In this document: one piece after another, positions 1 to 7,526 of the stretch
Layout: every line of letters starts with the position of its first letter
How positions within the stretch are numbered: the stretch's first letter is position 1
Source of the DNA: Dehalococcoidia bacterium
Lineage (GTDB): Bacteria > Chloroflexota > Dehalococcoidia > SZUA-161
Assembly (NCBI GenBank): GCA_014859215.1
Contig: JACUUS010000065.1
Span: forward strand, 1-11,188
DNA length: 11,188 bases
Direction of reading: 5' to 3'
The notes under the pieces: model-generated
What the model saw: only the letters and a program-made list of their open reading frames with translations
Told to the model about the DNA's origin: nothing
Databases searched by the model: none
Position numbers and translations under genes: made by a program

Positions 1-760
1 GTTTGTCCTGGGCCTCCGCGGTCATGACCGGGTATCCTCTTTCGTCATGCATCAGTCCGGTGGTATGGAAGCGGTAACCCTGCCCTGCTACTGCCATCGG
101 CGGGACAAGGTTGCCATCCGTCTCATAGGGTATGTACCGGCCGGGAGGTTTCTCCGGCCGGCGCCTGTCCAGGAGGTCTTCAGGAGATATGGCCGGGATT
201 ATGACTTTCTCGCTCATGTGCCCTACCGCTTCATCGGACATGATGAGCACGGGTACGCGGTATTTCTCCGACAGATTGAAGGCCGCGATCGTAAGATCAA
301 ACATCTCCTGCGGAGAGCTGGGGACGAGCGCGATAATTTCGTAGCTGCCGTGAGAACCCCAGCGCGCCTGCATCATGTCCCCCTGCGCTACCAGTGTGGG
401 CAGTCCGGTTGAAGGACCGGCCCGCTGGATGTCGGTCACGACGCAGGGAGTTTCGAGCATCACCCCCAGGCCGAGGTTTTCCATCATCAGGCTGAACCCC
501 GGGCCGGATGTGGCCGTCATTGACTTCACGCCCGCCCATGACGCGCCAAGAACAGCGTTCATCGACGCAATCTCATCCTCCATCTGGATGTAAACGCCCC
601 CCACGCCGGGAAGGCGCTCGCTCATGCGCTCGGCTATTTCGGTGGCCGGCGTGATCGGATAGCCGGCGAAGAAGCGGCACCCGGCGCTTATAGCGCCTTC
701 AGCGCACGCTACGTCGCCATTCATGAAGTAGGTCCCGCAGAGAGGCCCATCAGTAGACAT
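1..760 (-). CDS. korA: 2-oxoacid:ferredoxin oxidoreductase, alpha subunit (KorA-like), 3' end beyond window
   Basis: This is the alpha subunit of a thiamine-diphosphate 2-oxoacid:ferredoxin oxidoreductase. The enzyme oxidatively decarboxylates a 2-oxoacid (2-oxoglutarate is most likely) to the acyl-CoA and reduces ferredoxin in the cytoplasm. 253 residues are visible before the left edge, of about 350-380 expected. Family hallmarks are CAEGAISAGCRFFAGYPITP (residues 19-38), the TSGPGFSLMMENLG stretch (84-97), QRAGPSTGLPT (112-122) and QGDMMQARWGSHG (126-138), then the domain-linker region ending near TGLMHDERGYP (234-243). The ATG at 760 is preceded only by a weak GGGA; Met13 is an alternative start. 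It begins 11 bases after the ferredoxin-subunit stop and is surely in the same operon. VorB and other KorA-like paralogues are hard to tell apart without a tree, so the substrate is inferred. Confidence 0.93.
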   Translation of the reverse strand, partial: MSTDGPLCGTYFMNGDVACAEGAISAGCRFFAGYPITPATEIAERMSERLPGVGGVYIQMEDEIASMNAVLGASWAGVKSMTATSGPGFSLMMENLGLGVMLETPCVVTDIQRAGPSTGLPTLVAQGDMMQARWGSHGSYEIIALVPSSPQEMFDLTIAAFNLSEKYRVPVLIMSDEAVGHMSEKVIIPAISPEDLLDRRRPEKPPGRYIPYETDGNLVPPMAVAGQGYRFHTTGLMHDERGYPVMTAEAQDK

Positions 761-771
761 GAGAAGTCCCG

Positions 772-1122
772 TCAACTTTCGTGGTTGGTTGAGTCGAGGT
801 GAATTCCGAATTCAGGGCAGAGGATCTCGCACAGGCCGCAGCCGAGGCACCTTTCCTCGTCTACTACCCTGGCGAGCAAATAGCCGCGCGGGCTCAGTTC
901 CGAGCTCATCTCGAGTACGCCCCTCGAGCAGAACTCTACGCAGTAGCCGCATCCCTTACACCTGTCTGTATCGATGTGAATCCGACAAGGCCTGGTCGCC
1001 TTACTCGCGTGGTCGAATGGTGTTCTCCAGAATTTCCTGGCCGCTGGCTTTTCCTGTCTGGTTGTCAGTGCCGGTCCTCCCGCTCTCAAACCTGTATTAC
1101 TGGCACAAGCATGAGCCTGCAT
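772..1122 (-). CDS. korD: 4Fe-4S ferredoxin subunit of 2-oxoacid:ferredoxin oxidoreductase (KorD-like)
   Basis: This small subunit carries two [4Fe-4S] clusters and passes electrons from the oxidoreductase core to ferredoxin. Two cluster motifs are visible near the C-terminus: CKGCGYCVEFC and CLGCGLCEILCPE. The first lacks the usual proline after its fourth cysteine (serine instead). The gene directly precedes the alpha subunit, as in korDABC operons. The start is uncertain. The frame stays open up to 1362, but the promoter at 1138-1166 lies inside that extension, so longer starts are unlikely. The ATG at 1122 gives 116 residues with a weak AAAGGG just upstream and a very short leader. A CTG at 1068 has a much better GGAGGA six bases upstream and gives 98 residues, closer to the compact family size. 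The roughly 50 residues before the first cluster motif look unconserved. Confidence 0.85.
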   Translation of the reverse strand: MQAHACASNTGLRAGGPALTTRQEKPAARKFWRTPFDHASKATRPCRIHIDTDRCKGCGYCVEFCSRGVLEMSSELSPRGYLLARVVDEERCLGCGLCEILCPEFGIHLDSTNHES

Positions 1123-1137
1123 GCCCTTTGAAATGAC

Positions 1138-1166
1138 AGTATAGCAAATCCGCAATTTCTTTACAA
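1138..1166 (-). promoter_or_regulatory. Sigma70-type promoter for the korD-korA operon
   Basis: On the minus strand, TTGTAA (1166-1161) and TATACT (1143-1138) are separated by 17 bases. The -10 is preceded by TG at the right place for an extended -10 (TGCTATACT). Transcription would start near 1131. This supports start codons at 1122 or 1068 for the ferredoxin gene and argues against longer versions. Confidence 0.65.
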
Positions 1167-1563
1167 ATTGCCGACTTGCCCCGTATTCAAGAGCCTGTTG
1201 CAAACAGGTAGGCATTGTGTTATGTTTAGGAAAGTTTTTTGCCCGGTGTAGGACTTGGGCAACGTATCCGGGTATACATTGGGGAATGCTTTGACTCTTT
1301 TTTCTGATGGCGCCGCCCTGATTTCCGGCGGGTTTCCGCACCAGCAGCTTGCTTGGATCCAAACGGGTGTTTACGCAGACCGGTCGTGCTTACGCGCGAA
1401 GTGTGCTTTTATGAATTATGCGGCTGTCTCGCATGTCCCGGCAGGACCACCCGCCTTCGTGAGAGCCCGGCCAGGCGCCGGCTGCTTTCGGGCAGGGTAA
1501 TGGTGACTTCGCGCCGACGATGCCTCGTCTAAGACCGACCCTAATAACCCCGGAGGTTTAAGC
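1167..1563. other. Intergenic leader between korD (minus) and the Xer recombinase (plus)
   Basis: This stretch of about 400 bases holds no convincing gene. An open frame from a TTG at 1255 to 1500 has no ribosome-binding site and no recognisable protein character. A weak plus-strand promoter candidate is TTGCAA (1198-1203), 17 bases, TATGTT (1221-1226), which would give xer a leader of over 300 bases. A small hairpin GACGA-TGCC-TCGTC lies at 1516-1529, shortly before the recombinase ribosome-binding site. I recognise no riboswitch or tRNA. Confidence 0.5.
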
Positions 1564-2478
1564 ATGGAAGAAGCTATCTCAAACTTCCTGACATCGCTGT
1601 CCGTAGAAAAAGGCTTCTCCAACAATACACTGGACGCATACAGAAATGATCTGGGGCAATTCTCCAGATTCGTCCGCGAGAAGGTACCGGGAATTCCGGA
1701 TGGCCGATTCGACTACGGATGCATGGACCGCGCGTTGTTGCTGGATTACGTGTTGAATCTGCGCGACAGGAGCTACGCTCCGGCTACAATGGCGCGAAAA
1801 ATCGCAGCGGTTAAGTCATTCTTTAACTTCATTATAGCTGAAGGTATACTGGACAAGAATCCAGCGGATGGAATTGCCGGCCCCAAGGTGGGGAAATCGC
1901 TTCCCAGGGCAATTTCGGTTGGCGACGTCGAGCGCTTGCTGGAGGAACCTGACAAGCTAACCAGCCCTGAAGCGAAACGTGACAAGGCCATGCTGGAACT
2001 CCTTTACGCTACCGGTATGAGGGTTAGTGAGATAGTCTCCCTGAACGTCCGCGATGTGAATTTGCGGGGCGGTTTCGTGCGCTGCCTGGGCAAAGGGTCG
2101 AAGGAGCGGATCATACCCATCCACAACAAGGCTGTAAGAGCGGTGAGGAATTACCTGGATGGAGGTCGCGCCCGGCTGCTCGGAGCCAGCGGTGAAATCG
2201 CGCTCTTCCTCAACCGCCGCGGGCAGAGGCTTACCCGCCAGGGTTTCTGGCTTATCCTGAAGAACTATGCGGAGAAAGCCGGGGTCAAAGATGAGATCAC
2301 TCCGCACGTGTTACGGCACAGCATAGCCACACATCTGTTGCACAGCGGCAAGATGAACCTCAGGGAGCTCCAGGAGCTGCTGGGGCACGCGAATATCTCA
2401 ACCACCCAGGTATACACGCATCTGACGACGGAACGCCTGCGACAGGTCTACGAGAGTTCTCACCCAAGGGCGACATGA
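1564..2478 (+). CDS. xerC: Tyrosine recombinase, XerC/XerD family
   Basis: This is a site-specific tyrosine recombinase of the Xer type, which resolves chromosome dimers at dif by strand exchange through a 3'-phosphotyrosine intermediate. At 304 residues it has normal Xer length. Residues 1-105 form the SAM-like core-binding domain (ending ILDKNPADGI), and the rest is the catalytic domain. The full catalytic set is present: Arg153 (ATGMRVSE), Lys177 (LGKGSKER), His248 and Arg251 (HVLRHS), His275 (LLGHANIS) and Tyr284 (TQVYTHL). The ATG at 1564 follows a strong GGAGG at the right distance. No phage or transposon genes flank it, so it is most likely the housekeeping recombinase. XerC and XerD cannot be separated from one sequence, so the symbol is provisional. 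Confidence 0.93.
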   Translation: MEEAISNFLTSLSVEKGFSNNTLDAYRNDLGQFSRFVREKVPGIPDGRFDYGCMDRALLLDYVLNLRDRSYAPATMARKIAAVKSFFNFIIAEGILDKNPADGIAGPKVGKSLPRAISVGDVERLLEEPDKLTSPEAKRDKAMLELLYATGMRVSEIVSLNVRDVNLRGGFVRCLGKGSKERIIPIHNKAVRAVRNYLDGGRARLLGASGEIALFLNRRGQRLTRQGFWLILKNYAEKAGVKDEITPHVLRHSIATHLLHSGKMNLRELQELLGHANISTTQVYTHLTTERLRQVYESSHPRAT

Positions 2479-2593
2479 TCCCCGGGCTCCCTCTTCGGCT
2501 TCATTCCGCCTGTCGCGGCGGATGTGATAAACTACTCCCTGACGGCCTCTGAAACCGGCTTTCTCGAATACTCGCAACTTTCCAGGGGGATGA

Positions 2594-3088
2594 ATGTTCG
2601 TATCTGTGATAGGCGGCAGCAACTGTTCCGGCAAGGATGAGGAGCTGGCGGAAGCGGTGGGAATCGAGCTCGGACGGCGGAGCATAACGGTTATCTGCGG
2701 GGGCCTTACGGGGGTAATGACCGGCGTGTGCCGCGGCGCACGCTCGGCGGGAGGGACCACCGTCGGTATCCTCCCCGGCGGGAAACGCGAGGACGCCAAT
2801 CCGTATGTCGATATTCCCATAGTAACGACCATTGGCGAAGCCCGGAATATCATCGTGGTCAGCTCCGGCCAGGCGGTTATCGCGATTGGGGGCGAGTACG
2901 GGACCCTTTCGGAGATTGCCTACGCCCTGCGGAATAAGATCCCCGTTGTGGGTCTGAATACATGGTCGATGTCCAGGCTGGGCAATAAGGACAGTTCGAT
3001 TGTCCTCGCTGAAACGCCCGCGGAAGCGGTGGAGAAGGCGGTTGCCGCTATCAGGGCAAAAGAGGAGGAAAGGAAGGCGGGACGATGA
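2594..3088 (+). CDS. TIGR00725 / LOG-like nucleotide-binding protein
   Basis: A 164-residue Rossmann-type protein of the TIGR00725 family. It is related to the LOG nucleotide-5'-monophosphate phosphoribohydrolases (once labelled lysine decarboxylases) and more distantly to DprA. Visible motifs are VIGGSN (5-10), CGGLTGVMTGVCRGA (35-49), the ARN near residue 84 and GGEYGTLSEIA (99-109), which matches the family PGGxGTxxE signature with glutamate kept. The product of this branch is not biochemically settled; nucleotide binding is safe to infer, a specific reaction is not. The ATG at 2594 follows AGGGGGA. Its stop overlaps the enolase start by four bases (ATGA), so the two are translationally coupled. 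The last 10-12 residues are charged and probably disordered. Confidence 0.85.
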   Translation: MFVSVIGGSNCSGKDEELAEAVGIELGRRSITVICGGLTGVMTGVCRGARSAGGTTVGILPGGKREDANPYVDIPIVTTIGEARNIIVVSSGQAVIAIGGEYGTLSEIAYALRNKIPVVGLNTWSMSRLGNKDSSIVLAETPAEAVEKAVAAIRAKEEERKAGR

Positions 3089-4365
3089 CAGTTATAGCCA
3101 ACATCAGGGGCAGGGAGATACTGGATTCGAGGGGCAATCCCACCGTGGAAGTCGATGTGCTGCTCTCGAAAGGCTCCACGGGCCGGGCCTCTGTCCCCTC
3201 CGGCGCGAGCACCGGCGTCCACGAAGCGGTCGAGCTTCGCGACGGCGACCCTTCCAGGTACGGCGGAAAGGGCGTTCTCAAGGCCGTAGCCAATGTGAAC
3301 GATATCATCAGGCCCGCCCTGATCGGGAAAGATGCGGGTGAACAGGCTGTCATAGATGAGCTAATGAACGACCTCGACGGGACTCCTGACAAGCGGAATC
3401 TCGGGGCCAACGCGATACTGGGTGTATCGCTTGCGGTGGCTCACGCAGCGGCCGCATACTGGCAGATGCCGCTGTACCGTTACCTTGGTGGTGACGAGGC
3501 GCATGTACTTCCTGTCCCACTCATGAACATCCTCAATGGCGGTAAACACGCGGAAGACTCCGTGGACCTCCAGGAATTCATGGTTGTTCCAGCGGGGGTG
3601 AGGACGTTTTCCGAAGCTCTGCGCATGGGCGCCGAGGTCTATCACGCGCTCAAGCAAGTACTGAAGCAGCGGGGCGCGGGCACGGGAGTGGGAGATGAGG
3701 GCGGTTTCGCGCCCAGCCTTGCTGCGAATAGAGAGGCCGTCGAGGTTATCCTCAAGGCCGTTGAGATGGCGGGGTACCGTCCCGGTCGGGACTGTTTCAT
3801 CGCGCTTGACCCGGCCTCCAGCGAGTTTTATCATGAAAACAGGTACGTTCTCGCAAAGGAAGGCGCCTCGTTCTCCAGCACTGAACTGGCAGCTTATTAC
3901 AGCGAGCTTGTTTCCGAATACCCTATAATCAGTATCGAGGACGGAATGGCGGAAGATGACTGGGAAGGATGGAATAACCTGAGCGGGCAGCTGGGAAACA
4001 GTATCCAGCTTGTGGGTGACGATCTCTATACCACCAATCGGGAGCGCCTGAGCCGCGGCATAGTCGAGCAGGCTTCAAACTCCATTCTTATCAAGCTTAA
4101 CCAGATCGGAACGCTGACTGAAACGCTGGACGTGATGGACCTTGCCGCGAAATCAGGCTGGACCTCGGTGGTCAGTCACCGTTCGGGCGAGACTGAGGAC
4201 GTCACTATCAGCGATCTAGCGGTCGCTTTGAATACCGGGCAGATCAAGACCGGCGCGCCGTGCCGCTCGGAGAGGGTCGCCAAGTATAACAGGCTTCTCA
4301 GGATCGAGGAAGAGCTGGGGAACCGGGCGGTCTATGCCGGGAAGACGGCTTTTCGCCATCTCTGA
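3085..4365 (+). CDS. eno: Enolase (phosphopyruvate hydratase)
   Basis: Enolase interconverts 2-phosphoglycerate and phosphoenolpyruvate in glycolysis and gluconeogenesis; it is cytosolic and Mg2+-dependent. The 426-residue protein is full length. All key elements are visible: the SGAST loop (39-43), His155 in HAEDSVDLQEFMVVP, catalytic Glu205 in GDEGGFAP, metal ligands Asp242 (ALDPASSEF), Glu285 (SIEDG) and Asp312 (VGDDL), catalytic Lys337 (LIKLNQIGT), the SHRSGETED signature (364-372) and Lys388 (QIKTGAP). The loop HAEDS differs slightly from the more common HADN form. The start overlaps the preceding gene by four bases, with purine-rich AGGAAAGGAAGG upstream. The dehydratase-like gene follows after 21 bases and gap after that, so this forms part of a small glycolytic cluster lacking pgk and tpiA. 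Confidence 0.98.
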   Translation: MTVIANIRGREILDSRGNPTVEVDVLLSKGSTGRASVPSGASTGVHEAVELRDGDPSRYGGKGVLKAVANVNDIIRPALIGKDAGEQAVIDELMNDLDGTPDKRNLGANAILGVSLAVAHAAAAYWQMPLYRYLGGDEAHVLPVPLMNILNGGKHAEDSVDLQEFMVVPAGVRTFSEALRMGAEVYHALKQVLKQRGAGTGVGDEGGFAPSLAANREAVEVILKAVEMAGYRPGRDCFIALDPASSEFYHENRYVLAKEGASFSSTELAAYYSELVSEYPIISIEDGMAEDDWEGWNNLSGQLGNSIQLVGDDLYTTNRERLSRGIVEQASNSILIKLNQIGTLTETLDVMDLAAKSGWTSVVSHRSGETEDVTISDLAVALNTGQIKTGAPCRSERVAKYNRLLRIEEELGNRAVYAGKTAFRHL

Positions 4366-4386
4366 GATCTAACCGAAAGACCAGGC

Positions 4387-5415
4387 ATGAAGCAAATAGG
4401 AATCACAACCACCGTACCGATCGAGCTCCTCATAGCGGCAGGTTACGCGCCGGTGGATTTGAATAACCTCTTCGTAGCCAGCAAAGACAGGGAAAGGCTG
4501 ATTTCTGTTGCCGAATCGGCAGGCTTCCCCCAGAACTGCTGTACATGGATCAAGGGCATTTACGGGGTATGCATGGAGCATGGTATAGGGACCGTTCTCT
4601 GCGTGACAAGCGGCGACTGCTCCAATACGATCATGCTCATGGAGGTCCTCAAACTCAAGGGGCTGGAAGTTCTCCCCTTCGCCTTTCCTGAATCCCCGGA
4701 TGTGAAGTTGTTGAACCGTGCCCTGGATTTCCTGGCCATTCGGCTCGGGACTACCGTTGCCAGGGCCGAAGAAGTCAGGGAAGAGCTGCGATACGCCCGC
4801 AGGCTGGCTCATCGTGTTGATAGTATGACCTGGAGGGAGGGACTGGTCAGCGGCCTGGAGAACCACCTCGCACTGGTCTCGACCTCTGACTTCGATGGCG
4901 ACCGCTCGGGATACGAACGCCGGCTGGAAGCTTTGCTGTCCGAGGCTTCCCGGAGAGAACCTTATCCTGAGCACTTCATCCGCCTGGCCTACATAGGCGT
5001 GCCCCCCGTTTTTGGTCCTGATCTCTACCCCTACCTTGAACGCAATGGGGCCAGGGTAGTGTTCAACGAGGTCCAGCGGCAGTTTGCTATGCCCGAACCC
5101 GGGCCTTCGCTGGCGGACCAGTATTGCAGCTATACATACCCTTACTCGATCTTCGAACGGGTCAAAGACATCCAGGCCCAGCTCGCGGAGCGGAGGGTGG
5201 ACGGGGTCATACACTACGTCCAGGCGTTCTGTCACAGGGGAATAGGCGACATTATATTCCGCCACGCTATCCCGGCGCCCATGCTGACCCTGGAAGGTAA
5301 TGCGGATTTCACGCTGAACGGCCATGTCCGCACCCGCATTGAGGCGTTCATAGATATGCTCAGGCGGAAGACCAGGGTTGCGGGCGCGGGGCCCCAGGTC
5401 ACTACGAACTTATAA
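4387..5415 (+). CDS. 2-hydroxyacyl-CoA dehydratase D-component / double-cubane-like Fe-S protein (HgdB family)
   Basis: A member of the HgdB/BcrC/FldB fold family, whose proteins hold oxygen-sensitive iron-sulfur clusters and receive electrons from an ATP-dependent activator to drive difficult reductions or dehydrations. It has 342 residues, shorter than many relatives. Characteristic parts are the N-terminal ITTTVPIELLIAAGYAPVDL (6-25), cysteines 51 and 52 in FPQNCCTW, Cys62, Cys72, Cys78 in TSGDCSN, Cys247, Cys282 in VQAFCHRGIGD and the C-terminal TLEGNADF...RTRIEAFI (301-322). No partner subunit and no ASKHA-type activator ATPase is visible, so the substrate is unknown. It could be a homodimeric double-cubane-type protein rather than one half of a dehydratase. 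It sits between eno and gap with short gaps (21 and 13 bases), implying co-transcription. Confidence 0.82.
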   Translation: MKQIGITTTVPIELLIAAGYAPVDLNNLFVASKDRERLISVAESAGFPQNCCTWIKGIYGVCMEHGIGTVLCVTSGDCSNTIMLMEVLKLKGLEVLPFAFPESPDVKLLNRALDFLAIRLGTTVARAEEVREELRYARRLAHRVDSMTWREGLVSGLENHLALVSTSDFDGDRSGYERRLEALLSEASRREPYPEHFIRLAYIGVPPVFGPDLYPYLERNGARVVFNEVQRQFAMPEPGPSLADQYCSYTYPYSIFERVKDIQAQLAERRVDGVIHYVQAFCHRGIGDIIFRHAIPAPMLTLEGNADFTLNGHVRTRIEAFIDMLRRKTRVAGAGPQVTTNL

Positions 5416-5428
5416 GCAGGAGGCTTTT

Positions 5429-6442
5429 ATGGCGACAAGGATAGGCATCAACGGTTTCGGCCGGATCGGGAGACAGGTCCTCAAGGCGATGAAGGACTTC
5501 CACGCCGATAAGCTCGAAGTGGTTATAGTCAATGACCTGACTGATACGAAGACCAATGCGCATCTGTTCAAGTATGACAGCAACTACGGCCGATATCCGG
5601 GGACGGTTGAGGCTGCCGGCGATTCGATAATAATAGACGGCAAGAAGGTGAAAGTCGTCGCCGAACGCGACCCCGGCAAGATACCCTGGAAAGAGGCGGG
5701 CATCGACATAGTAGTTGAGTCAACCGGGGTCTTCACTTCGGGCTCAAAGGCCGCCGCGCATTTGCAGGGCGGGGCGAAGAAGGTGATCATAACTGCCCCT
5801 GCCAAAGAAGAGGACATCACTCTGGTCCTGGGGGTGAATGAAGGGACCTATGACCCGGCAAAGCACCACATTATCTCAAACGCGTCCTGCACCACGAACT
5901 GCGTCGCTCCGCTTGTAAAGGTGCTGCATGACAGGTTCGGAGTGAAACGGGGGCTGATGTCGACCATTCACGCATACACGAACGATCAGAGAATACTGGA
6001 CACGGTACACTCCGATCTGCGGCGGGCCAGGGCGGCTGCCTTGAACATCATCCCGACCACAACCGGCGCGGCGAAGGCGGTAACCCAGGTCATACCCGAG
6101 CTCAAGGGCAAGATACACGGGATCGCTCTGCGGGTACCGACCTCGACGGTGTCGCTCGTGGACTTCGTCGCAGACCTTGATAAGAGTGTCACTGTGGATG
6201 AGGTGAACAACGCCCTCCGCACAGCCTCCGAAGGCCCTTTGAAGGGGATTATCGAGTACAATGACGAGCCCCTGGTCAGCCTGGACTACAAGGGTGATCC
6301 CGCAAGCTGTATCATAGATGCGCTCAGCACCATGGTTATCGATGACAACATGGTCAAGGTGATGGCCTGGTACGATAACGAGTGGGCCTATAGCTGCCGC
6401 GTGGCCGACCTGGCTGTGTACATCGCCGGGAAGGGCCTGTAG
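5429..6442 (+). CDS. gap: Glyceraldehyde-3-phosphate dehydrogenase, type I
   Basis: GAPDH oxidises and phosphorylates glyceraldehyde 3-phosphate to 1,3-bisphosphoglycerate, normally with NAD. The chosen ATG at 5429 follows a strong AGGAGG and gives 337 residues; the frame extends upstream into the previous gene, but that part is not family-like. Visible are the Rossmann motif INGFGRIGR (7-15), Asp36 in VNDL (which favours NAD over NADP), ESTGVF (97-102), the active site SNASCTTNC with Cys154, the catalytic partner His181 (MSTIHAYTNDQ), the DLRRARAAALNIIPTTTGAA stretch (196-215) and WYDNEWAYS (314-322). Val193 stands where NAD-specific enzymes usually have proline (DxPHKDLRR). Leu37 and Asp36 still argue for NAD. 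It is the last gene before a strong hairpin. Confidence 0.98.
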   Translation: MATRIGINGFGRIGRQVLKAMKDFHADKLEVVIVNDLTDTKTNAHLFKYDSNYGRYPGTVEAAGDSIIIDGKKVKVVAERDPGKIPWKEAGIDIVVESTGVFTSGSKAAAHLQGGAKKVIITAPAKEEDITLVLGVNEGTYDPAKHHIISNASCTTNCVAPLVKVLHDRFGVKRGLMSTIHAYTNDQRILDTVHSDLRRARAAALNIIPTTTGAAKAVTQVIPELKGKIHGIALRVPTSTVSLVDFVADLDKSVTVDEVNNALRTASEGPLKGIIEYNDEPLVSLDYKGDPASCIIDALSTMVIDDNMVKVMAWYDNEWAYSCRVADLAVYIAGKGL

Positions 6443-6466
6443 TTCTCCGGGATTTGAAATGCGTCA

Positions 6467-6490
6467 AGGGGCGTCCACAAGGACGCCCCT
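6467..6490 (+). terminator. Hairpin after gap, terminator-like
   Basis: A perfect 10-bp inverted repeat, AGGGGCGTCC and GGACGCCCCT, closes an ACAA loop. The tail GTTACTGTTC is only partly T-rich, so termination may be incomplete, or the hairpin may protect the upstream mRNA end. It separates gap from the radical SAM gene, whose start follows 28 bases later. Confidence 0.6.
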
Positions 6491-6518
6491 GTTACTGTTC
6501 TGGAAAGGGTTGGCGGAA

Positions 6519-7517
6519 ATGACTGCGGCTTCGCCGCGTTATGTGTCTCTCTACCACTCGGGCGAGCTTGAACGCCGCGCGAAGCTGCTGGAAGCGCGGC
6601 TGGAGAGGTGCGATATATGCCCCAGGCAGTGCCGCCTCAACCGACTGGAGGGAGAGCGAGGATTCTGCCATTCAGGATACCTGCCTGTTGTGTCCGCCGC
6701 CTGCGCGCACTTCGGGGAGGAACCGGTCATTTCGGGCAGCAGGGGCTCCGGCACGGTGTTCTTTGGCAACTGCAATATGCGATGCGTGTACTGCCAGAAC
6801 CACCAGATAAGCCAGGACTGGGAAAGGCAGGAATCGAGAACGGTAAGCTTCCAGGAGCTGGCCGGGAGAATGCTCAGGCTCCAGGATGAGCTGGGCTGCC
6901 ACAACATCAACCTCGTATCTCCTTCACACTTTGTCCCCCAGATCGTTCGCGCCCTGCTGTATGCGGTCCCCATGGGACTGCGGCTGCCGCTTGTCTACAA
7001 CTCGAATGGTTACGATTCCCTCGCCACCCTGAAAAGCCTGGACGGTATCATAGACATTTACCTCCCGGACCTCAGGTATGCCTCCGACGGACCCGCGGTG
7101 GAGTTGTCCGGCGCGCCCGGTTACGTGGACGCGGCAAGAGAGGCTGTCCGCGAGATGTACAGGCAGGTGGGAAACATTGTGCTTGACAGGGAAGGCGCGG
7201 CCAGGCGGGGTCTCATAGTCCGGCACCTTATCCTCCCCGGCGGTCTTGCCGGAACGGCGCAGACGCTGGACTGGCTGGCGAAGGAGCTTTCGCGAGGATT
7301 GTCGGTGAGTATCATGTCCCAGTACTACCCGGCGCACCGCGCCCGCGAGCACGGTCTGTCAAGGCAGATCACGGCGGAAGAATACGCCGACGCTGTAAGG
7401 GCCCTGCACAAAGCTGGAATCGAAACAGCCTGGGTGCAGGGAATGGGGTCTCCGGAAGTCTACTTGCCCGATTTCGAGCGGGAGGAATCGCCGTTTGTAG
7501 CGGCGGGCGAGGGATAG
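6519..7517 (+). CDS. Radical SAM protein, PflX family (pyruvate formate-lyase activase homologue)
   Basis: A radical SAM iron-sulfur protein of the PflX group (COG1313), homologous to glycyl-radical-enzyme activases but of unproven function. The radical SAM cluster motif CNMRCVYC is at residues 85-92 (CX3CX2C). An additional N-terminal cysteine cluster (Cys31, Cys34, Cys38 in CDICPRQC, and Cys50 in GFCHSG) is typical of this group. Downstream, NLVSPSHFVPQI, VYNSNGYDS, YLPDLRYAS and the LPGGLAGT region match the family barrel. The ATG at 6519 has GGAAAGGG upstream and gives 332 residues; a longer frame from 6459 starts inside the hairpin and is unlikely. No glycyl radical enzyme is visible nearby. 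Its 3' end faces the 38-residue gene, leaving nine bases between them. Confidence 0.88.
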   Translation: MTAASPRYVSLYHSGELERRAKLLEARLERCDICPRQCRLNRLEGERGFCHSGYLPVVSAACAHFGEEPVISGSRGSGTVFFGNCNMRCVYCQNHQISQDWERQESRTVSFQELAGRMLRLQDELGCHNINLVSPSHFVPQIVRALLYAVPMGLRLPLVYNSNGYDSLATLKSLDGIIDIYLPDLRYASDGPAVELSGAPGYVDAAREAVREMYRQVGNIVLDREGAARRGLIVRHLILPGGLAGTAQTLDWLAKELSRGLSVSIMSQYYPAHRAREHGLSRQITAEEYADAVRALHKAGIETAWVQGMGSPEVYLPDFEREESPFVAAGEG

Positions 7518-7526
7518 GCTCGGGGC

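Noticed and set aside
1203..1230. Possible dif site near the Xer gene (right half TTATGTTTAGG resembles TTATGTTAAAT at 8 of 11 positions)
   Set aside because: The left 11 bases (AACAGGTAGGC) show no matching partial palindrome, so it does not have dif structure.
1123..1362. N-terminal extension of the ferredoxin subunit frame up to an ATG at 1362
   Set aside because: A good promoter (1138-1166) lies within it and the residues do not look like a domain.
1255..1500. Open frame of 81 codons from a TTG in the xer leader
   Set aside because: Weak start, no ribosome-binding site, no recognisable protein character and no family features.
4369..5325. Long open frame of 318 codons on the minus strand opposite the dehydratase gene
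   Set aside because: It mirrors the codon pattern of a clearly recognised plus-strand gene and has no family features of its own.
7489..7505. CGCCG/CGGCG hairpin at the end of the radical SAM gene as a terminator
   Set aside because: Only five pairs with no T-tract on either strand.
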